In this document: positions 7,953 through 15,609 of the stretch, one piece after another | How the letters are laid out: every line of letters starts with the position of its first letter | Position numbering within the stretch: position 1 is the first letter of the stretch | Assembly: GCA_900551105.1 (NCBI GenBank) | Contig: URUT01000019.1 | Location: 1 to 21,624 of the forward strand | Direction of reading: 5' to 3' | Origin: an uncultured Mycoplasmatota bacterium | Lineage (GTDB): Bacteria; Bacillota_I; Bacilli_A; RF39; UBA660 | Length of the DNA stretch: 21,624 bases | Position numbers and translations under genes: made by a program | The notes under the pieces: generated by a model | Told to the model about the DNA's origin: nothing | The model's input: the letters and a program-made list of their open reading frames with translations, nothing else | The model's database searches: none

Positions 7953-8897
7953 CTACTTTGATATGGTTTTTGTCTGCGGAGAACCATAAGTTACTCCAAG
8001 AGTAATTTCTGTTAGTTCTAACATTTGATTATATAGACTGTTAATCTCGTTAATTACTTTTTGTATACTCTCTTCACCATATAGAGATGGAATTTCTAGC
8101 ATATTTTTTAAATCTGCTCTTTTTACTGCTACTTTGGCAAGTAATGTATTATCGTCAACTGTTTCAGCATCATTAATTATTTCTTTTCTGTTACTTTTGT
8201 AAAGTTCATTTGCATCTGATACTTGAGCATTATTCCAAGTATCATAGATAAACATAGCTTTACTATCCCATTCATCTTCTAAACGATCAAATTCAGTTTT
8301 TTCACTTACACTTGGAGAATTTAATTCTTCTTTTTGTTCACTACCTACTTCTGCTGTTTGCTCATTTTGAGGAACGATACCAAAGACATGTAATTTTGAT
8401 AAAGGTACCCAAAGAGAAATTTCCATTCCTGGATATATTTTATTTGGATTTTCTATATCGTTATTTTTGCAGATGCGGTTTACTTCTTCTTGGATTTTAG
8501 CATTTGAGTCACAGTAAAGTGAAGCAATTGATGATAAGTTATCACCATTTTCAACCGTATATACTACTCTTTGCTTTTCTTCTTCTACTACGTTTACGAT
8601 ACCAGTTGGGTCATCTTCTATCTTTTTATCTTTTTCTTGTGATAATGAACAGCCAGTCATACTAGTAAGCATAATAGTACCAGCTAGAATTCCTGCTGTA
8701 ACTCTTTTTAATTTTTGTTTGTTATAAATTGCAACGGTACCAAACTTTGCTACGAACTGTTTAAAATTATCTATGTACCCTGCTATAATTGATTTTTTAG
8801 GAATTTTATTTAAAGTTTCGGTATAAACTGTTATTTTGCCACTGGCATTAATTCCTTCAATCATTCCGTTTACTTTAAAATTTTCTGATGTTTTCAT
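7953..8897 (-). CDS. LysM-domain membrane protein or lipoprotein
   Basis: A 314-aa protein from the preferred ATG at 8897, chosen because AGGTG lies 6 nt before it; a GTG 9 nt upstream would overlap that site. Residues 1-65 look cytoplasmic. A hydrophobic segment (about 66-82) ends in TSMTGC, a lipobox-like motif with Cys83. A LysM peptidoglycan-binding domain follows at about 112-165 (YTVENGDNLSSIASLY ... IYPGMEISLWVP). The C-terminal 130 residues are helical and acidic, with no enzyme motif. The N-terminal extension is unusually long for a lipoprotein signal. It may instead be a single-pass membrane protein. Likely a wall-associated structural or spore/septum-type protein; the exact role is unknown. 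Confidence 0.8.
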   Translation of the reverse strand: MKTSENFKVNGMIEGINASGKITVYTETLNKIPKKSIIAGYIDNFKQFVAKFGTVAIYNKQKLKRVTAGILAGTIMLTSMTGCSLSQEKDKKIEDDPTGIVNVVEEEKQRVVYTVENGDNLSSIASLYCDSNAKIQEEVNRICKNNDIENPNKIYPGMEISLWVPLSKLHVFGIVPQNEQTAEVGSEQKEELNSPSVSEKTEFDRLEDEWDSKAMFIYDTWNNAQVSDANELYKSNRKEIINDAETVDDNTLLAKVAVKRADLKNMLEIPSLYGEESIQKVINEINSLYNQMLELTEITLGVTYGSPQTKTISK

Positions 8898-8914
8898 ACG
8901 ACTCACCTATTATA

Positions 8915-8943
8915 AGTATATAATATTATTTTTTAATTGGCAA
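8915..8943 (-). promoter_or_regulatory. Promoter of the LysM-protein gene
   Basis: TTGCCA (8938-8943), 17-nt spacer, TATACT (8915-8920) on the minus strand, immediately downstream of mtaB. No terminator was seen between mtaB and this promoter. Confidence 0.6.
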
Positions 8944-8959
8944 ATAAAACTGTAAAGCA

Positions 8960-10231
8960 CTATTTACCGAGAATACTAGCTGTTAGTACTAGATTATCAA
9001 GACCAGTTATTTTAACTTCTACAAGCTTATTATGTGGTAAGCTTTGATCTACTTTTACTCTTAGATAATTTGTGGTATATCCATAAGTATAGCCGTCTTT
9101 TTCTTCTTCGGTTAAGATTTCCATAGTTTTACCAATAAACTCTTTTAAATATTCTTTTTCACACTCATCTGATAAAGCTAGTAATTTATGGGCTCTATTT
9201 TTTTTGTCTTCTTCGGTTACAACATTTTTCATCTTGGCTGCAGCAGTGCCATCTCTTTTAGAGTACGGAAATACGTGAATTTTACCAAATTTAATTTTAC
9301 GAGCAATTTCTAGGCTTTCTTCAAAGTCTTCATTAGTTTCTGTTGGAAAACCTACGATAAAGTCAGTTGTAATGTTGATACTAGGACGCACTTTTTTAAT
9401 GTTATTAATTATTTCCATATATGTTTCAATATCATATTTACGGTTCATCATTTTCAAAGTACGATTGCAAGTATTTTGAACTGGAATATGCATATGGTCA
9501 CAAAGCTTAGGATTAGTTTTTAGTTCTTCTAGAAATTCAGGTGTATTTATCTCAGTTATTTCAATACTGCTGATGCGAATTCTTTTGATAGTATCTATTT
9601 TACTAATTTCTTTAATTAGTTTTACTAAATTTGGATATCTTCCAGTATGAATACCGGTTAGAACAATTTCTTTAAAGCCTTTTTGAGCTAATGCTTTAAT
9701 TTCATTTAGTGCTGTATCAAATTCTTTAAATCTAACATTACCACGAACATAGGGAATAATGCAGTATGAACAGTAATTATCACAGCCATCTTCTATTTTA
9801 ATAAAAGCTCTAGTTCTATCATAGGTACTATCTACTGTCATGTCTTCAAATGTTACGTCTGATAAATCATATATTTTTTGAATTTTTTCTTGGTTTTTTA
9901 AGTATTCCTCTACTAATGAGACAATTTTAGTTTTATCTTTATTTCCAAGCATTATATCTATTTCTAAATCTTTTAAGTCTTCTTTAGCGTGCTGAGTATA
10001 ACAGCCACAAACTACGATTATGGCATCTTTGTTCATTCTTTTGGCTTTTCTAATTATTTTACGGTCTTTAGCGTCACTTTGATTAGTTACACTACAAGTA
10101 TTAATAACTACGATATCAGGACTTTCTTCTAGGGAAACTATTTGATAATTACTATTTAAAAATAAGCTTTTTATTACTTCTGATTCATAATAATTTACTT
10201 TACAACCTAATGTTTCTATTGCTACTTTCAT
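8960..10231 (-). CDS. mtaB: tRNA t6A37 methylthiotransferase MtaB
   Basis: Radical-SAM methylthiotransferase that converts t6A to ms2t6A at position 37 of ANN-decoding tRNAs. From the ATG at 10231 it is 423 aa, normal length. The N-terminal UPF0004 domain carries the auxiliary-cluster cysteines at about 10 (LGCKVN), 46 (NTCSVTNQSDAKDRK) and 77 (CGCYTQ). The radical-SAM triad CDNYCSYC lies at about residues 150-157, and a C-terminal TRAM domain binds tRNA. The NTCSVTNQ and RISSIEI segments favour MtaB over MiaB or RimO. The start was chosen because AAGGGTGG sits just before it; a GTG 9 nt upstream would overlap that site. A terminator hairpin lies only about 14 nt upstream of the start. Confidence 0.95.
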   Translation of the reverse strand: MKVAIETLGCKVNYYESEVIKSLFLNSNYQIVSLEESPDIVVINTCSVTNQSDAKDRKIIRKAKRMNKDAIIVVCGCYTQHAKEDLKDLEIDIMLGNKDKTKIVSLVEEYLKNQEKIQKIYDLSDVTFEDMTVDSTYDRTRAFIKIEDGCDNYCSYCIIPYVRGNVRFKEFDTALNEIKALAQKGFKEIVLTGIHTGRYPNLVKLIKEISKIDTIKRIRISSIEITEINTPEFLEELKTNPKLCDHMHIPVQNTCNRTLKMMNRKYDIETYMEIINNIKKVRPSINITTDFIVGFPTETNEDFEESLEIARKIKFGKIHVFPYSKRDGTAAAKMKNVVTEEDKKNRAHKLLALSDECEKEYLKEFIGKTMEILTEEEKDGYTYGYTTNYLRVKVDQSLPHNKLVEVKITGLDNLVLTASILGK

Positions 10232-10243
10232 TTGTACCACCCT

Positions 10244-10266
10244 TTAAAAAAAGCCATTAATGGCTT
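10244..10266 (-). terminator. Terminator between the 162-aa gene and mtaB
   Basis: The perfect palindrome AAGCCATTAATGGCTT (10251-10266) forms a 6-bp stem with a TTAA loop and is followed on the minus strand by seven T (10244-10250). The stop codon of the 162-aa gene is in the loop. mtaB begins 13 nt after the T run. Confidence 0.8.
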
Positions 10267-10745
10267 AAATCTTTTTGTAATTGTTTTAATGCCTTTAGAA
10301 AATCTTCTTCTTCTTCATATTCAAACATTTTAACATCTAGTTTTGGCATTTCTAAAGTATTTTCAGTTTTTTCTGAGTTTAAATCTATTTTCTTAACACT
10401 AATTTCAGTTATTGGGCTACTATATTCATCATCATAGTTAATGAACATTTTGTCTTTGTTTTTAATTAGTTCGTCATAACTGATAATTGCATTATTTTCT
10501 TGTTCTTCTTCATAAGATGTTAATTTGATTGTTTCTGGTTTATAATTTTTTTCAATATTTTTACAAACTGCTTCAATATCAAAGCCATCTTTTTTCTGAG
10601 GAATTTCTTCTATATCATCACATTTAATTAAATAAATAATATAAATAAATAAGACAATAAGTAGGAATGTTCCAATAAAGAAGAAATAATCTCCCATACT
10701 TAATGAATATATAAATCCTAATAAATTTTCTAAAACTTCTTTCAC
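10257..10745 (-). CDS. Unrecognised small membrane-anchored protein
   Basis: I do not recognise a family. The 162-aa product has one strong transmembrane segment at about residues 19-41 (YFFFIGTFLLIVLFIYIIYLIK), followed by an acidic cytosolic tail rich in Glu, Asp, Lys and Asn. The tail ends in EYEEEEDFLKALKQLQKDLSH, a likely amphipathic helix. The general plan (short N-terminus, one membrane span, long charged tail) resembles adaptor or division-associated proteins, but nothing specific supports that. The start codon is GTG with GGTGAT 5 nt upstream, and no better ATG is available. It has its own strong promoter and its own terminator, so it appears to be a single-gene unit, although read-through into mtaB is plausible. 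Confidence 0.75.
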   Translation of the reverse strand: MKEVLENLLGFIYSLSMGDYFFFIGTFLLIVLFIYIIYLIKCDDIEEIPQKKDGFDIEAVCKNIEKNYKPETIKLTSYEEEQENNAIISYDELIKNKDKMFINYDDEYSSPITEISVKKIDLNSEKTENTLEMPKLDVKMFEYEEEEDFLKALKQLQKDLSH

Positions 10746-10769
10746 TTTAAATCACCAAAATTTCTTTCT

Positions 10770-10797
10770 ATTATACATTATTTTTTGTTTTTTTCAA
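10770..10797 (-). promoter_or_regulatory. Promoter of the 162-aa gene
   Basis: TTGAAA (10792-10797), 16-nt spacer, TATAAT (10770-10775) on the minus strand. The -35 overlaps the stop codon of the upstream CPBP gene. Confidence 0.75.
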
Positions 10798-11477
10798 CTT
10801 ATAATAAGTATTACGCTTAATAAGTTATTTAATCCATGAATTATCATTGGATAGTAGATGTTTTCTTCTTTTGCGTAGATGTACGCTAGGGTGCAACCGA
10901 TAGCTACATAAGGAATACTTGTAACTAGGGCATACGTTAAGTTTAAATCAGTGGGAAATATATGAAGAAAACCAAATATAAGACCACTTATTACTATAAA
11001 TGCTATTTTATTATTAATTACTTTTTTTAATCCTAATCTAAAAATGCCCTCTTCTACAACTGGGGTTGTAATACTGGTTGTAAAGAGCATAAATAGTGGT
11101 GCTGCCTCAATATAGCTATTGATTACTTTTTGATTTTCACTAACATCTAAGTCAAAACCAAGAAGTAAGCATAATACACTTGAAATAATGCCACTGCCGA
11201 TTTTTACGATCACAAAGATTACTAAATATTTAAACAATTTATTAATTACGGTTTTTCCTTTTAGTTCGGATAAATTTTTAGTAAATGTTTTTTGATATAC
11301 GATAAATATAACTGATGCCATTATGATTTCGGCAGTCGTTGATAGAACTACTAAATCTTGATAGTCATTTATTGTAAAACCTAAATATTTAATAACAGTT
11401 ACTAGTAATGTAGATAAGTAAAAAAACATTATTAGAGCACCAATTAGTTTGATGATATTAATTATTCTTTCTTTCAT
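10794..11477 (-). CDS. CPBP-family intramembrane metalloprotease
   Basis: A 227-aa multi-pass membrane protein (about 6-8 spans) of the CPBP/Abi family. All three conserved blocks are intact: EEGIFR (EExxxR, about residues 142-147), FGFLH (about 168-172) and HGLNN (HxxxN, about 214-218). These form the metal and catalytic centre in CAAX-prenyl-protease-like enzymes. In bacteria family members cleave within membranes or take part in bacteriocin immunity; the substrate here is unknown. The ATG at 11477 is preferred, with GAGG 6 nt upstream. A GTG at 11489 would overlap the upstream gene's stop. The start lies 8 nt after the stop of the adjacent paralogue, so the two are co-transcribed and probably translationally coupled. 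Confidence 0.88.
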   Translation of the reverse strand: MKERIINIIKLIGALIMFFYLSTLLVTVIKYLGFTINDYQDLVVLSTTAEIIMASVIFIVYQKTFTKNLSELKGKTVINKLFKYLVIFVIVKIGSGIISSVLCLLLGFDLDVSENQKVINSYIEAAPLFMLFTTSITTPVVEEGIFRLGLKKVINNKIAFIVISGLIFGFLHIFPTDLNLTYALVTSIPYVAIGCTLAYIYAKEENIYYPMIIHGLNNLLSVILIIS

Positions 11478-11485
11478 TTTTAACC

Positions 11486-12166
11486 TCACATTATATTACT
11501 ATATAAGATTCCCGCTAGAAACATGTATAAACTATAGGTTGTAATACTGACTACGATATTATTATTTTTGCGATATATTAAAGCTAGTAATAAGAATAAT
11601 ACAAATGATGGAATGCTGTTTATGATCATGTTTGGTAAGGTTCCACCAATTAGATATGCATGATAAACTGCTGCTGATAGACCTGAGATAATAATACTTG
11701 CATTATAGTCAAATAATTTGTTTACTCCAAGAGCAAATACGGTTACTTTTAGATATGGTATTAAGATAATACTTTTAATAAATAATAAGATTAATTCTAA
11801 GTTAAATGGTCTATTAAATATATTAAAGAAACTTACTGGTGTATAGTTTAAATAAAAGCTTTTACCGATAACTTTACATAGATAATTTGTTATTAAGATA
11901 ACTGTAAATATAACTAAGAAAGCTACAAATGAGTAAATAAAGTTACTTAAGAATTTTCTTTTATATTTTTTTATACCACTTTTTAGTTCATCTTTATAAA
12001 TTATATAAAAGCATATTGATATGATTAAATATACGATAAATTCAGTAAATGTTTTACTTATATGAATATTTAAGGTACCTAATAGTTTATTAAAATATTC
12101 TTCAGCAAAAAGTAAAACTACAAAACTTATTAATAATTTAATTAAATTTACTAAAAAATCTTTCAT
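11486..12166 (-). CDS. CPBP-like membrane protein lacking catalytic residues
   Basis: A 226-aa multi-pass membrane protein. Its C-terminal half aligns by eye with the downstream CPBP protease. IPYLKVTVFALGVNK sits opposite TPVVEEGIFRLGLKK, IIISGLSAAVYH opposite IVISGLIFGFLH, and a shared NSIPSFV/TSIPYVA segment follows. The EExxxR block has become KVxxxA, the middle His (residue 169) is kept, and the final HxxxN is gone. It is therefore probably a non-catalytic paralogue produced by tandem duplication. The reading frame is intact (no stops or frameshift), with AGGAGA 5 nt before the ATG, so it looks maintained rather than decaying. It may partner with or regulate the active neighbour; that is inference. 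Confidence 0.75.
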   Translation of the reverse strand: MKDFLVNLIKLLISFVVLLFAEEYFNKLLGTLNIHISKTFTEFIVYLIISICFYIIYKDELKSGIKKYKRKFLSNFIYSFVAFLVIFTVILITNYLCKVIGKSFYLNYTPVSFFNIFNRPFNLELILLFIKSIILIPYLKVTVFALGVNKLFDYNASIIISGLSAAVYHAYLIGGTLPNMIINSIPSFVLFLLLALIYRKNNNIVVSITTYSLYMFLAGILYSNIM

Positions 12167-12247
12167 ACTGCTCTCCTATTATTATTGTAATAAACAAATG
12201 TAAACTATTCAATTTCATTTTGTAAACTTTCAATCAAGTTGACGCAA

Positions 12248-12901
12248 TTAGACATTTACTAAATCACTATTCTTAATAATATAAATTTTTTTGTTTTTAT
12301 AAAATGCGTAGAATACATTGCTTAAATCTATGTCTTGTTTCCTTAGGTAGTTAGTTAACCAAAATTTACTGTGTTTAATTTCTTTTAGAGTTTTATCTTG
12401 AATGACGCCATCTATTATGAGAGCTAGAGGATATGTACTATTAGTTTTAAATATATTGTATTTAAAGATACTTAATTTACCATTAGTTTCTAAAAATGCA
12501 TACTCTACGTCTTCTATTGATTTTATGTTATTTTGACGTAGGCTTAATAAGAGATCGTCAAGAGAATATCTTTGCTTAATCATTTCTTTATAGTTGATAA
12601 TCCCTTTATTTATGATAATACTTGGTTTACCATCTAAAAGATTTCTAAACTTTCTTGATTTAACACTGATAAAAGCAAATAAGATTTCTATTAAAACTAG
12701 GACGGTAATGGGAGCTACAGTTAGTACAAGAGGTTCATCGATGTTTTCAATACTTATTGCTACTAATTCAGCTATTAAGATTGATACAATAAGGTCAATA
12801 ACTCCTAACTGCCCTATTTCTCTTTTGCCCATTAGACGATAACTAATCATGATGAAGAAGTAGAAGAATAATGTTCTATATACTGCAATAAATAGTTTCA
12901 T
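12248..12901 (-). CDS. DUF421 / YetF-family membrane protein
   Basis: A 217-aa membrane protein. Three N-terminal spans are followed by a cytosolic alpha/beta domain that is duplicated in this family. The hallmark YRLMGKREIGQLGVIDLIVSILIAELVA segment occupies residues ~20-48, and KPSIIINKGIINYKEMIKQRYSLDDLLLSLRQNNI follows the membrane region. YetF-like proteins are found across Firmicutes, some in spore-related settings, with an undefined biochemical role. The ATG at 12901 is preferred because GGTGA precedes it by 5 nt; an upstream TTG would remove that spacing. TATAAT at 12913-12918 is a likely -10. It is flanked by a terminator upstream and separate signals downstream, so it is transcribed alone. 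Confidence 0.88.
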   Translation of the reverse strand: MKLFIAVYRTLFFYFFIMISYRLMGKREIGQLGVIDLIVSILIAELVAISIENIDEPLVLTVAPITVLVLIEILFAFISVKSRKFRNLLDGKPSIIINKGIINYKEMIKQRYSLDDLLLSLRQNNIKSIEDVEYAFLETNGKLSIFKYNIFKTNSTYPLALIIDGVIQDKTLKEIKHSKFWLTNYLRKQDIDLSNVFYAFYKNKKIYIIKNSDLVNV

Positions 12902-12946
12902 ATAGTTCACCAATTATATAATGGAATATTTATTAAAAGTTTATTC

Positions 12947-12968
12947 AAAAAAACTTTAAAAAAAGTTT
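12947..12968 (-). terminator. A/T-rich terminator of the 270-aa gene
   Basis: AAACTTT (12951-12957) and AAAGTTT (12962-12968) form a 7-bp stem with an AAAA loop on the plus-strand reading. On the minus strand a T run follows (A tract 12947-12953). The stem has only one G-C pair, so its strength is doubtful. Confidence 0.5.
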
Positions 12969-13780
12969 TAACTGTCTTTTTTTAAAGTCTTGTTAGGGTT
13001 ATAATTAATAATTAAAATTTGGTTTGGTGAAATATTTTCTTTAACCGTGAGATGTTTGCTTGCTAGAGTATTTTTTATTCTTTTTAAATATGCTATATCT
13101 GTTTCTTCTAAATTTCTTTCAGGAATTTCATCATTTAAAAAGTTTGCTCTTGGCACTAATAAAATAGATGGATTATCGTTTTTAAATATTTGGTAATACT
13201 TCTCGAAGAAATCTAATACTTTTTGAGCTTCTAAAACATCAAGATGGTTATCTTTTATTAATTTTTCAACGTTTTGAAGGCATGATTCATAGTCTCTATT
13301 TCTAAATGCTTCTTTATCATAATGATTTCTTTCCATACCACCGGTTGTAAAGTGTAAAAACCATGATGGTGATGAAACTGCATAATAAGCTGAAGAAGCA
13401 ATAGTTTCTGATAAATAAATTGGCGTTTTTTGCTCTCCTTGGTATAAACCAAAAATATTTTGCTTGCCATGATTACTAAATATCGTGCGAATTTCTTCTA
13501 GTTCTGTTAATGACCATGGTTTATTTTCTAGGATAAGACCATTTTCACTTATTGAGGTTTCAAAAGCCCCATTAAAGGTATGAAATAAGTAGCCTTCTAA
13601 AAAATAGTTTTGAATAATCTCATTTACTTTAGCGCCTTTTTGCAAAGCAAAGTTTGCTACACATTCAAAATAGTCATCATCGTGATATCTAAACTGTTCA
13701 TCTTTTTCTAACTTTTCTTTTAAAATATTAGTTAGTTCTTCAAGATACTCTTCACTTCTAGTCATTAAATAATACATCAA
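12968..13780 (-). CDS. Unrecognised protein, start probably further upstream
   Basis: No family is certain. The product is 270 aa from the first ATG, soluble, without signal peptide. Two segments, YLFHTFNGAFETSISENGLI (about 68-87) and PIYLSETIASSAYYA (about 120-134), resemble the spacing of ADP-ribosyltransferase-like folds, where an H-[GT] strand is followed by an NGL helix end and a Y-L-[ST] strand. That is a weak structural guess. The true start is likely upstream. No ribosome binding site precedes ATG 13780, but a strong AAGGAGGG lies at 13874-13881. The frame is open from there with a fitting coiled-coil sequence, yet contains no ATG, GTG or suitably spaced TTG. ATT at 13864 or 13870 would give about 298-300 aa. 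Confidence 0.65.
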   Translation of the reverse strand: MMYYLMTRSEEYLEELTNILKEKLEKDEQFRYHDDDYFECVANFALQKGAKVNEIIQNYFLEGYLFHTFNGAFETSISENGLILENKPWSLTELEEIRTIFSNHGKQNIFGLYQGEQKTPIYLSETIASSAYYAVSSPSWFLHFTTGGMERNHYDKEAFRNRDYESCLQNVEKLIKDNHLDVLEAQKVLDFFEKYYQIFKNDNPSILLVPRANFLNDEIPERNLEETDIAYLKRIKNTLASKHLTVKENISPNQILIINYNPNKTLKKDS

Positions 13781-13873
13781 TACTAAAGATTTTAATTTTA
13801 GTTCTTTTTCTAGTTTTAGATTACATTTTATTTTACTTAAAATATCATTAATACTTTCTTTAATAAAAATCAG

Positions 13874-13881
13874 CCCTCCTT
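13874..13881 (-). promoter_or_regulatory. Strong ribosome binding site without an AUG
   Basis: AAGGAGGG on the minus strand is a near-perfect anti-16S match. An in-frame TAA lies just upstream and the frame is open downstream through the 270-aa gene. Candidate starts are ATT at 13862-13864 (9-nt spacing) and ATT at 13868-13870 (3-nt spacing). Confidence 0.6.
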
Positions 13882-13953
13882 AGCACTACTTCTTTAATTT
13901 ATCATTTTTAGTTCTTAAAATCAATCATACATCTTTTTATTATAAGTAAATTA

Positions 13954-13962
13954 TGGTATGAT
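13954..13962 (+). promoter_or_regulatory. Extended -10 promoter of the class B-type sortase gene
   Basis: TGG plus TATGAT (13957-13962) is an extended -10. The -35 is weak. The expected transcript start, about 7 nt further on, coincides with the ATG at 13969, suggesting a leaderless mRNA. Confidence 0.55.
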
Positions 13963-13968
13963 ATTTGT

Positions 13969-15588
13969 ATGAATAAGATAATGTTTAAGATAAGTTCAAA
14001 TGTATTATTTGCTCAAATTTTAAATAAAGATATGCCAAAAGAGGATTTAAATAAAACTAATATCATTGACACTAGAGAGTTAGTTTTCAGTGAATATTAT
14101 ATTAAACAAAACCTTGATTTAGTATCTTCTTTTTTGAATGTAATAATTATTAAAAGAAAACTTAGTAAGGTTATTGTTAAGGATTTTGAGATAATTGGAC
14201 CAGTTTTAGATATTATCAAAAGTATTCCAAATATTAAAGAGCTTTCAGTAGTTCCGGACGTTTTAATTAATTATGATACTTTTTTAAAACTATTAGAAAA
14301 TAATTATTTAGAAAAAATAGATTGTTATGATTTTCCAAAGATACTTTTAGATAGATTAGATGTTAATAAAAATATTGAAATAAAAACAAGAACGGAAATT
14401 CTTTTTGTTAGTAATTTTATGAAAATAAATAATTTAAATACCTACTCCGATATTTACTATAAGAAAAGTATTGTTATAACTAACCCATTTAAAAAGGAAG
14501 ATCTAGATGATTATATAACTTTTATCAAGATTAATAATCATTTAAAGGAGATTGATTTTAAAGATTTTGATCAAGATGCATTTTTTAATATAATGAATAT
14601 TTTACTTTTAAATAGTAAAAAGAATATTAAAGTTATACTTCATGATTTTAATAATTTAAATGAGGTAATTAATAATGTATCTAAATTTAAAAAAGAAAAT
14701 GAAAAGAAACTTATTGAAAATAATATAAACTTTAAAATTAATTACAGTGATGAATATAAAAAGAACAATTTCTTAAAGCAGTTGAATCTTAATTTTTTAA
14801 AAATTTCTCTAGGTGGAGTCATTATTGTTTTATTAATAATGATTGGCATTAATTACTATAAAAATTATGTGGATGAACAAAATTATCTAGGCATTGAAAA
14901 TAATTTAAAGGAGATAATTAAGAATAATCAAGCAGAAAAAGAAGAGATTCCAGATATTGATATTATTGAGCCTGATGAAAATGATACAACTACTACTAGT
15001 AAGACAACAACGGTGTATGATATTCAGTATGAGAAAGTATTTTCTTCTTTACTTGAGATAAATAAAGATACAACTGGCTGGATTACAGTAAATAATACAA
15101 AAATTGATTATCCAGTTGTTCAAGCTAAAGATAACGATTATTATTTAAAGAGAGATTATAATGGTGTTAAAAATAGACATGGATGGATTTTTATGGATTA
15201 TCGTAATAATATTGATGAACTTGATGAAAACACAATTATTTACGGACATAATCTAGCAAATCAGACAATGTTTGGAACTTTAAGATATGCTTTAAATCAA
15301 GGTTGGTATACAAAAAGTAAAAATCAAGTTATTACATTTAATACATTAAAAAGTAATATGAAATGGCAGATTTTTTCAGTATATACAATACCAGTAACAA
15401 ATGATTATTTAGATGTTACTTTTGCTACCACAGAACAATATCAAAATTTTATTGATATGATTACTGCAAGAAGTATTTATGACTTTCAGCAAACTGTTAC
15501 GACTAATGATAAAATTTTAACTTTATCAACGTGTGCTAATGGTCATGATAATAGATTAGTAGTTCATGCTAAATTAATCCAAGAATAA
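13969..15588 (+). CDS. Class B-type sortase with large N-terminal extension
   Basis: A 539-aa protein with three parts. Residues 1-272 are a predicted cytoplasmic domain of unknown family, with short alternating beta-strand/helix units rich in Leu, Ile and Asn that recall leucine-rich repeats. One membrane segment (about 276-296) and a short Thr-rich linker (TTTTSKTTT, about 340-348) follow. The C-terminal extracellular sortase domain runs from about residue 350 to 539. Catalytic residues are all present: His427 (YGHN), Cys522 (TLSTCANG) and Arg529 (NRLVVHAKL). The IDYPVVQAKDNDYYL and GWIFMDYRN segments are typical of class B sortases. It would cleave a sorting signal and join the protein to the wall or to another subunit. 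It converges on an operon with an LPXTG-like protein and a second sortase, so it may act on the same adhesin. No ribosome binding site is seen. Confidence 0.88.
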   Translation: MNKIMFKISSNVLFAQILNKDMPKEDLNKTNIIDTRELVFSEYYIKQNLDLVSSFLNVIIIKRKLSKVIVKDFEIIGPVLDIIKSIPNIKELSVVPDVLINYDTFLKLLENNYLEKIDCYDFPKILLDRLDVNKNIEIKTRTEILFVSNFMKINNLNTYSDIYYKKSIVITNPFKKEDLDDYITFIKINNHLKEIDFKDFDQDAFFNIMNILLLNSKKNIKVILHDFNNLNEVINNVSKFKKENEKKLIENNINFKINYSDEYKKNNFLKQLNLNFLKISLGGVIIVLLIMIGINYYKNYVDEQNYLGIENNLKEIIKNNQAEKEEIPDIDIIEPDENDTTTTSKTTTVYDIQYEKVFSSLLEINKDTTGWITVNNTKIDYPVVQAKDNDYYLKRDYNGVKNRHGWIFMDYRNNIDELDENTIIYGHNLANQTMFGTLRYALNQGWYTKSKNQVITFNTLKSNMKWQIFSVYTIPVTNDYLDVTFATTEQYQNFIDMITARSIYDFQQTVTTNDKILTLSTCANGHDNRLVVHAKLIQE

Positions 15589-15609
15589 AGGAGCACTAAG
15601 CTCCTTTTT
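15587..15609 (+). terminator. Terminator of the sortase gene
   Basis: AAAGGAGC (15587-15594) and GCTCCTTT (15600-15607) form an 8-bp stem with an ACTAA loop, followed by T to 15609. It overlaps the end of the convergent membrane-protein gene (stop at 15596) and may serve both directions. Confidence 0.85.

Noticed and set aside
10797..10827. Inverted repeat AACTTAT/ATAAGTT at the end of the CPBP protease gene
   Set aside because: The pairing is all but A/T, the loop is long, and on the minus strand it is followed by A rather than T, so it is not a terminator.
13258..13470. A 70-codon open frame on the minus strand within the 270-aa gene
   Set aside because: It lies wholly inside a better-supported frame, has no ribosome binding site, and its composition (a His run, many Lys) is what a shifted frame would give.
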